7,293 nucleotides of DNA from Nitrospinota bacterium (lineage in GTDB: Bacteria > Nitrospinota_A > JADGAW01): contig JADGAW010000108.1 in the NCBI GenBank assembly GCA_015231815.1, positions 1 to 7,293 of the forward strand, given 5' to 3'. Within the stretch, counting starts at the first letter, position 1; each line of letters starts with the position of its first letter. Positions 1-6,300 of this stretch are shown here, one piece after another. The position numbers and the translations under genes were made by a program. The notes under the pieces are model-generated. The model was given only the letters and a program-made list of their open reading frames with translations, searched no databases and was not told the DNA's origin.

Positions 1-1
1 A

Positions 2-1552
2 GAAAAAATAGTAAAGGTAACTCAAAACCCTTTCAAAGCCGCTTCATTAATTATTCTAATAGGAGTTTATTTCTTTAAAAATAATAAATTACACGATGCG
101 TTAAAACAGTTTAGAGAAGTAAATGAAGGCTTTGAATATTCTGAACACTGTGATAGTAGTTTGCCCGCTTATCTTTATAACTCATCCATCGAAGCAGAAG
201 CATGTTGTCAACTCTCCTTAATGGACAAGAAGCAAACCAAGGAACTCTTAATGCAAGTTATGGAAAGATTGACGATTAAATCAGACCAGAGAAGAATTAT
301 CGATATTATGATTTTTATGATGCATATTGAGCAGTTAAACTTAAATGAAAAGAAGAAAATATTTAGTGATAGTTACGGTGAATTAATATCTAATGTGTTT
401 CATTTAGCAACTAAACGAGGGAAGATTGAAGAAGAAGGGGATATAGGCATAAAGCTGACTTCGGTAAGGCAGTTTTTCTATACTGCAAGTGAGATTGCGT
501 GGCATCTTTTTCGTTATCTCATGAATCAACTAAAATTGGAAGAAGAAGAGTCAGAAATTATACTTAAACTTAATAATTTTATAAAAGATTGTAAGGAAAT
601 ATTTGATGCTTTAATTGATTTATGCATTAAACATTTAGAGAGTTCAGAAAATATTAAATTGATGGAGAAACCTGAAGTAACCCATTTTGAAGGAGGTACG
701 ATCCTTGATATTTTAGGAAAAGCTAAAAAAGGAAACTTAGCTGATTTAAGTGAGGTTTTTATTTTATTGGAACAAATATTTCTCCTTTGCCATAGGAGCC
801 TTGAAAAATATGTTTATACTCTTTCCGCTGCAGACTTTTCAGATCGACTCGGTTACTTTTACTATTCTGTATATTGTAAAAGACAAGAATCTCTTATAGA
901 GCCAAAGCATACTTTGAAACGAGCTCATGAATATTTTAGGTATTCACTAGATGAGTTGAACTCTTACAATAAATATCACTCTTTTAATACGTTTAGAGTT
1001 GGAATATGTAAATTTCACCTTGCTGATATAAATTATATTGAAGGCAGAAGTGGTGATGAAACTCGTATGAGAGCCAGTAAACGTTATTATGCCGAAACTT
1101 TGTTTGCAATTGCTGATGATCTCGAAAGAACATTTGGTAGTATGCCTCTTGAACAAGATGTTTTCTATAAAGAAGCGAATGTAATCCCTCGCCTAACAAT
1201 GTATGGAATAGCTCAAAACCGTTATAGATGGATGAAACTTTTTAATGAGAAAATATTGATTAAAAAGTTAGATTGTAAAGGAACTGAAGGATGTGGTGAT
1301 GTATGTAGAATTAAAATAATATTTGATGAAAAATCATTAAAGGAAGTTGAAGCTAAAATAGAAGAAGGTTATAACGGAGAACCTTTAAATATTTTAATAA
1401 ATTCAAAAAGGTTGCAGGAATATTGTAGAGGTCTGAGAAAAACTGCTAACAATTTATGTGGTGGAAAAATTGAAACCCTTAGAACGTGTATAAGTATCCT
1501 TCGCTATCATGATGATATGACTGATTTCCTTGATGATAAAAAGATCAAGTGA
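2..1552 (+). CDS. Unrecognised helical protein with a TPR-like repeat and a C-terminal cysteine cluster (5'-partial)
   Basis: The reading frame is open from base 2 to a TGA at 1550-1552 (516 codons), with no stop and no ATG before the TTG at 161. The gene therefore almost certainly begins upstream of the window, and a TTG start at 161 would cut off a good repeat. Codons 14-47 (about 41-142) fit a tetratricopeptide repeat: Gly21, Tyr23, Ala33 and Phe37 have the usual TPR spacing. The rest is predominantly helical, rich in Lys/Glu/Ile, with another TPR-like stretch near 920-1130. The C-terminal part carries six cysteines, at 1274 (CX5CX3C through 1306), 1424, 1457 and 1487, which could bind a metal. 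There is no clear signal peptide or membrane segment in the visible part, so it is probably cytosolic. I recognise no catalytic motif and assign no function; TPR proteins usually act as protein-binding scaffolds. Base composition is strongly AT-rich (20% and 28% G+C in two sampled lines), unlike the kinase to the right, which suggests horizontal transfer. Confidence 0.8.
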   Translation, partial: EKIVKVTQNPFKAASLIILIGVYFFKNNKLHDALKQFREVNEGFEYSEHCDSSLPAYLYNSSIEAEACCQLSLMDKKQTKELLMQVMERLTIKSDQRRIIDIMIFMMHIEQLNLNEKKKIFSDSYGELISNVFHLATKRGKIEEEGDIGIKLTSVRQFFYTASEIAWHLFRYLMNQLKLEEEESEIILKLNNFIKDCKEIFDALIDLCIKHLESSENIKLMEKPEVTHFEGGTILDILGKAKKGNLADLSEVFILLEQIFLLCHRSLEKYVYTLSAADFSDRLGYFYYSVYCKRQESLIEPKHTLKRAHEYFRYSLDELNSYNKYHSFNTFRVGICKFHLADINYIEGRSGDETRMRASKRYYAETLFAIADDLERTFGSMPLEQDVFYKEANVIPRLTMYGIAQNRYRWMKLFNEKILIKKLDCKGTEGCGDVCRIKIIFDEKSLKEVEAKIEEGYNGEPLNILINSKRLQEYCRGLRKTANNLCGGKIETLRTCISILRYHDDMTDFLDDKKIK

Positions 1553-1570
1553 AGCTCTCAAATAATAAAT

Positions 1571-1620
1571 TGGGGTAGTCAAGCTTTGCGTTGACAGTTT
1601 CGGTTTTTTTGAGTAGTGGA
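1571..1620 (+). promoter_or_regulatory. Possible IS left end with a -35-like box and a small inverted repeat (tentative)
   Basis: The 138-base gap between the first gene and the transposase contains GTCAA at 1578-1582 and its complement TTGAC at 1591-1595, with an 8-base loop. The second arm forms a perfect TTGACA (1591-1596). A 17-base spacing puts TAGTGG at 1614-1619, a poor -10. A T7 run follows at 1604-1610. This could be the left terminal region of the IS with its promoter, or a weak terminator for the first gene. The right end of the element is missing, so the terminal repeat cannot be confirmed by pairing. Confidence 0.25.
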
Positions 1621-1680
1621 AAGCCATGCTCTTCCGGTTAAAATTTAGTTTGTCAAAACAAAAATTATTAACCAATTTAA

Positions 1681-1685
1681 AGGAG
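1681..1685 (+). promoter_or_regulatory. Ribosome binding site of the transposase
   Basis: AGGAG, within the longer purine run AAAGGAGAG at 1679-1687, lies 5 bases before the ATG at 1691. It is a strong Shine-Dalgarno match and fixes the start codon. Confidence 0.75.
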
Positions 1686-1690
1686 AGAAC

Positions 1691-2668
1691 ATGGCTCAGG
1701 AAAAGTATATCATTGGACGGAAGCTGAACATACTTGATCTTGCTTCCCAGTTAGGAAACATAAGTGACGCTTGCAGAAAACTCGGCGTAAGTCGCCAGCA
1801 CTATTACGATATAAAATCAGCCCTTGAGGAAGAAGGCGTTGAAGGCCTTCTTGAAAAGGCACGCAATAAGCCCCGCATCGGGAACCGTGTCGCCCCCCGT
1901 ATCGAGGAGCGTGTCCTCGCTTACAGTCTTGAATTTCCGACCCATGGCCAAATTCGTGTCGCCAATGAACTGAAACAGGAGGGGGTTATGCTCAGTCCGG
2001 GCGGAGTCAGGGGCATTTGGCTCAGAAACAGCCTTGAAAGAAAGTCCCTTCGTTTAAAGCGTCTTGAGAAGTGGTCCGCCGAGCAAGGAAATATTCTTAC
2101 GGAAAGTCAGGTGCAGGCTCTGGAAACCGCCAAAGAAGAGAAAGAAGCCCACGGTGAAATCGAAACCTTTCATTCTGGTTTTCTTCTTGGACAAGACACG
2201 GTTTATGTCGGTTGGATCAAAGGCATAGGCAAGATATATCAGCAAACCGGAATCGACACCTTTTCCAATGTCGCTTTCGCCAAGGTGTATCTGGAAAAAA
2301 CCGCCCTTACCGCCGCAGACCTTCTTAATGACAAAGTCCTTCCTTTCTTCGATGAGCAGGAAACACCACTCATGAGGACATTGACTGACAGGGGAACTGA
2401 ATATTGCGGAGTATTGGAAAAAACCATCCCTACCAGCTTTTCCTTTACCTCAATGATATTGAGCACAGCAGGACAAAAGCAGGTACCCCAAACAAATGGG
2501 TGTACTGAGCGGCTTAACCAGATTATCCTGGAGGAATTTTATCAAGTCGCATTCAGAAAAAAACGATACACAACGCTGGATGAAATACAGGCAGACCTTG
2601 ATGAATACATCAATCAATACAATACCAAAAGAACAAACCAAGGAAAACACTGTAGCAAACGATTATAG
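1691..2668 (+). pseudogene. IS481-family DDE transposase, frame-scrambled and C-terminally truncated
   Basis: This is the transposase of a cut-and-paste-type IS, which binds the IS ends and catalyses strand transfer. Residues about 10-60 form a helix-turn-helix (SDACRKLGVSRQHYYDIK), followed by a second DNA-binding helical region to about 120. The rve-type DDE core follows: Asp169 in GQDTVYVG, Asp233 in LTDRGTEYCG and Glu273 in QTNGCTERLNQ. The D-to-E spacing of 40 is as I expect for IS481 members. Residues about 245-265 do not look like the family. The missing pattern (HPYQLFLYLNDIEHSRTKAG) is encoded in another frame at 2425-2484, so two compensating frame changes lie near 2417-2425 and 2482-2489. 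The C-terminus matches the family up to NQGKHC (316-321), then ends in four unrelated residues and a TAG taken from the neighbouring nuclease gene. The residues after the GK.C motif, normally G-x-TP and on, are missing. It is probably inactive. The family call is very likely; inactivity is inferred. Confidence 0.85.
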
Positions 2669-3360
2669 AAGACCAAATCAACAAAAAAGTCATCTCCGTC
2701 AAGATGGATTCTTTTTTGGCGGGCAACAAAAGAAAAACCATTGCCAAGTTCCAATAAAAAATCCTGTAAATGGGAAATTATCGCCCCTTCTAAGTCTTTC
2801 TCATAATAAGCACTTTTTTGCTCTAACCCCAAAAATTCCAAAACCATAGGGTCTTTTATAATTTCTTTAGGATCTGATGGTATTTTTTCTCCTTTGGCAA
2901 CCTCCAGAACACTTTTTTTATCGTTACTCATTAAGAGTCGTTCAAAAAAATTGCTGTTTATTTGTCGCTCAAGTTGTCTTGAACTCCAATTGTTTTTAAC
3001 TGCTTCTGAAATGTAGAAATTTCTTTTATCTTCATCATCCAAGCGAATTAAAAACCGGTATTGAGTCCAATTCAATTGCGAATGCAGTGCATTCGTTTTT
3101 GGGAATAACTTATAAAACTGTCTGGAAAGCTCTAAAATTCTTGCAGAAAAACCACTGCCATATTCAGGCTGTAGCTCTTTGGCAAGGGATTTAATCAATT
3201 CTTGACCGTAATCAGCTCTCCCTTTCCCTCCCTGTTCTTCATTTAAGATTTTTGCGCCAATACGGTGATACATTAAAACCCGTTCAAAGTTGACCGACCG
3301 AATGGCTTTATTTCTCGATTGTTCGATAATTTGCCGAATTTCCGGAACGATATTTTTCAT
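2614..3360 (-). pseudogene. DUF1016/YhcG-type PD-(D/E)XK nuclease family protein, truncated in the catalytic domain
   Basis: This matches the family of E. coli YhcG, whose members have an N-terminal winged-helix-like DUF1016 domain and a C-terminal PD-(D/E)XK nuclease-like domain, and are about 340-370 residues long. Residues about 5-150 form the N-terminal domain, with family hallmarks GKGRADYGQELIKSLAKEL (45-63), LNWTQYRFLIRL (96-107) and the NNWSSRQLERQI segment (123-134). The nuclease domain starts near 170 and includes LELGNGFSFVARQ (203-215) and the active-site strand FFVDLVFYN with Asp228. After Phe239 the sequence becomes unrelated (nine residues read antisense into the IS) and stops at a TGA (2616-2614). 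The (I/V)(D/E)LK strand with the catalytic Lys and the following GQM region are missing, roughly 100 residues, so nuclease activity is not expected. The ATG at 3360 comes 3 bases after the kinase stop; the only Shine-Dalgarno-like bases (AAAGG) touch it, so translation is probably coupled. It is AT-rich (32-35% G+C in two sampled lines). Family members occur in mobile and defence-rich regions, but their exact role is unsettled. Confidence 0.85.
2642..2653. other. Junction between the IS remnant and the truncated nuclease gene
   Basis: Read on the + strand, 2642-2653 encodes G-K-H-C, expected near the end of an IS481 transposase. Read on the - strand, 2652-2644 encodes Q-C-F, expected after the LVFYNRLL segment of a DUF1016 nuclease. 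About ten bases (2644-2653) therefore fit both genes, and each gene stops being recognisable just past them. This looks like joining at a short shared sequence, either in the cell or during assembly. Confidence 0.55.
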
Positions 3361-3363
3361 CCT

Positions 3364-6300
3364 TTATAGAGCGTTCAATTTATTAACGATTTGATTAAGC
3401 AGGGACTCCGCATCCTTGAACTTGTATTTTTTGATGAAGGTTGAGAGTTGGTTGATGTCGTCAATAAGGTCTTCCGGCCAGGTGAGGGCAGCGATAGCCT
3501 CCATTGCTTCTTTGCAGGGTTTTGGCTTGCGTTTTTGAATGTGGGGTTCGAGTTCCTGAAGGGATTTCAGAAGTTCTTCAGGGGAAGTTGCTTCCGCTCC
3601 CTCATGTTTTTCGGCTAGAGGTGCTTCCTCAATGGGTTTTACCTCTTTCAGGGCTTGCATTACCGGGTTCAGAGAGGCGGAAACATTCTCGATGAGTTGA
3701 GCGAACTCATCCTGATTGCCTGCCTTAATTGCTGCTTCAAGTTTCGCAGTGGCTTTGGCAATATCGTCTGCTCCAATGTTTGCCGCTACGCCTTTAACCG
3801 TGTGAACTAAGCGTTCCGCAGTTTTGGAATCCTCTTTCTCAATAAGAGCTTCTATCTCGTTTTGAACGCTTGCATAATCTTCATGAAAACGAACAAGAAG
3901 GTTATGGTAAAGCTTTTTGTTACCGCCGACCCTTTGGAGTCCGGCGGTCGTATCAATTCCCGCAATTTCTGGAATAATTATTTCCTGCTCTGATGTTTTA
4001 GTTTTTTGCTTTGCGGTAACAGGATTCTTGGGCTTTATCCATTTTTCCAGTGTCGAGAAAAGGGCCTTCGGGTCAATTGGTTTTGCCACGTGGTCGTTCA
4101 TTCCCGCTTCAAGGCATCGTTCTTTGTCTCCCGCCATTGCATTTGCCGTCATGGCAATGATCGGCAATTCCTTGAATGTCTCGTTTGCCCGTAAAACTCC
4201 CGTGGCTTTGAGTCCGTCCATCTCCGGCATTTGCAAATCCATGAGAATGCCGTCATATTCCTTTTTCTCTGCCATCTGTACCGCTTCTTTTCCGTTATTG
4301 GCAATGTCGATGTGGAGTCCAACTCCTTCGAGAATCTCCTTTGCCACCTGCTGATTGATTTCATTATCCTCTGCCAAAAGAATCTGCCCTCCGGTAAAGG
4401 AATACGTCAGTGTTGCTTTCTCTTTGCCATTTGCAAATGCTTTCGTTCTCTCTTCACCTTTGCCAAAAACGCTCATGATGGTGTCGAGCATGGTTGAGGG
4501 AGAAACGGGCTTAATGAGAAAACCGTCGAGTCCTGTTTCCTCTGCCTGTCGAACGATTTCCTCCCGACCGTGAGCAGTAACCATAATAATTGTTGGGATT
4601 TTCTGAAGCAGTTTGTCGCTCTTAATGCGTTGCGAAGCTTTAATGCCGTCCATCTTCGGCATTTTCCAGTCCATGAGAACCAATTCAAAGGGTTTTTCCT
4701 GCGCAGCTTTTTCGAGTTTTTCTATGCCTTCCTCTCCCGAAACAGCAACATCAACGACAAAACTCATTGATTCAAGGGTATTCTTAAGAATTTCACGGGA
4801 TGTCTGGTTATCATCGACCACCAATACCCGCATGTTCCTCAGATCAATAGAGGGCTGGAGTATTCGCACCTGCTTGCTTTCATTGATGCCGAACTTTGCG
4901 GTGAAGATGAAGTCGCTTCCTTTGCCTTGTTCGCTTTCCACCCAAATTTTTCCATCCATGAGTTCAACCATGCGCTTGCTAATGGTAAGTCCAAGTCCGG
5001 TGCCACCATATTTCCGGGTTGTGGAACCGTCAGCCTGACTAAAGGCCTGAAAGAGTTTTCCCTGCTGTTCTTTTGTTAAGCCAATTCCCGTATCCTTTAC
5101 GGAGAAGCGGAGGGTAACCCCTTCATCCTCATCTTCCTCACAGGTAATCGAAACAACTATTTCCCCACCCGTATCGGTGAACTTTACCGCATTGCCTGCG
5201 AGGTTAATGAGTATCTGACCCAGGCGGAGGGGATCGCCTACAAGCGACAAGGGCACGTTCTTTCCCAGGGAATAGAGGAATTCAATACCTTTCTCCTCTG
5301 CTTTGATGGTAATCATGTTCGCAAGGTTATCAAGCACGTCATTGAGATAGAAATCAATCCTCTCCATATCCATTTTTCCGGCTTCAATCTTTGAGAAATC
5401 AAGGATGTCGTTGATAATTCCCAGCAAGGACTGAGCGGAACCCTGAACCTTGCTAATGTAGTCGAACTGTTTTGGTTTGAGGTCGGTTTGCAGGGCAAGA
5501 TGACTCATGCCGATGATGGCATTCATCGGCGTACGAATTTCGTGGCTCATGTTGGCAAGGAAATCAGACTTCGCCTGATTTGCCTCTTCTGCAACTTTGC
5601 TCATGCGAAGCGCTTCCTCTCGGGCAAAGTCTGCTTCCAACATGAGGACTTCCGACTCTTCTAAAGCTTTTTCAAGTTTCTTTGACGTTTCTTCTGCCTC
5701 TTCTTTGGCGAGTTGTATCTTTCTTTCTGCTTGAACATACTCGGTGATATCCTGAGTTACCCCATACATATCAGTGGCAACACCATTTTCATCCCGAACG
5801 ATGTCACCAATTGCGTGAATCCAGACCACTTTGCCATCAACCGGACGCTTGTAGGCATAGGTTGCATCATATCTCGGGATTTCACCTGCAACCGCTGCGA
5901 CATAGTTTGCAAACGTTCTTTCTGCCGCTTCAGGATCACCAGCCTTAACGCATTCGCCCCAATGATCCATTAATTTATAGCGGTAACCTTCGGAAGGCGG
6001 GTCGCCAAAAATAGCTGCCGCACGTGCCGACGAGGTGTACCACTCCTGATCGGTTAAATCAATATGCCAGAATCCGGCTTTCGTAAGATCCAATGCATTA
6101 TCAGCCATAAAATTGATTTTTTTCAGCTCTTCATCTGCCAATTTGCGCTCAGTTATGTCTTGATAAGCGCCATACATAAAGAGGGCCTTGCCATTTTCGT
6201 CACGCACCAATTTTCCCGCTGCTTCAACCCAGACAACCTTACCCGTTACCGGGCTTTTGTAGCCATAGGTGGAATAATAAGTGGGATACTTTCCATCAAT

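Larger units (their letters stand above)
1571..2653 (+). mobile_element. IS481-family insertion sequence remnant, right end missing
   Basis: The element is defined by its transposase. The left boundary is a guess, somewhere in 1553-1600, because no right terminal repeat is available for comparison. On the right, recognisable transposase sequence runs to about Cys321 (2651-2653), and from about 2644 onward the DNA reads as a nuclease gene on the other strand. The last 20-30 residues of the transposase, the 3' untranslated part and the right inverted repeat are absent, and so is any target-site duplication. The copy should not be able to transpose on its own. Confidence 0.7.

Noticed and set aside
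161..163. TTG as the start codon of the first gene
   Set aside because: The frame is open all the way to base 2 and encodes a well-formed TPR motif before this TTG; there is no good ribosome binding site at the right distance.
1578..1610. Rho-independent terminator after the first gene
   Set aside because: The stem is only about 5 base pairs and the T7 run starts 8 bases after it, so it does not make a convincing intrinsic terminator.
2416..2425. Programmed ribosomal frameshift at the A6 run in the transposase
   Set aside because: IS481 elements normally have a single reading frame, and here the main frame is restored downstream without any shift, so a pair of indels explains it better.
2496..2849. 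Open frame of 117 codons on the + strand across the IS/nuclease junction
   Set aside because: It is out of frame with the transposase and antisense to the nuclease, and its protein resembles nothing; both real genes explain the region.
3504..5038. Several + strand open frames of 60-145 codons opposite the kinase
   Set aside because: They lie antisense to conserved kinase, receiver and HPt codons and show no family signature or ribosome binding sites; they are shadows of the kinase coding strand.
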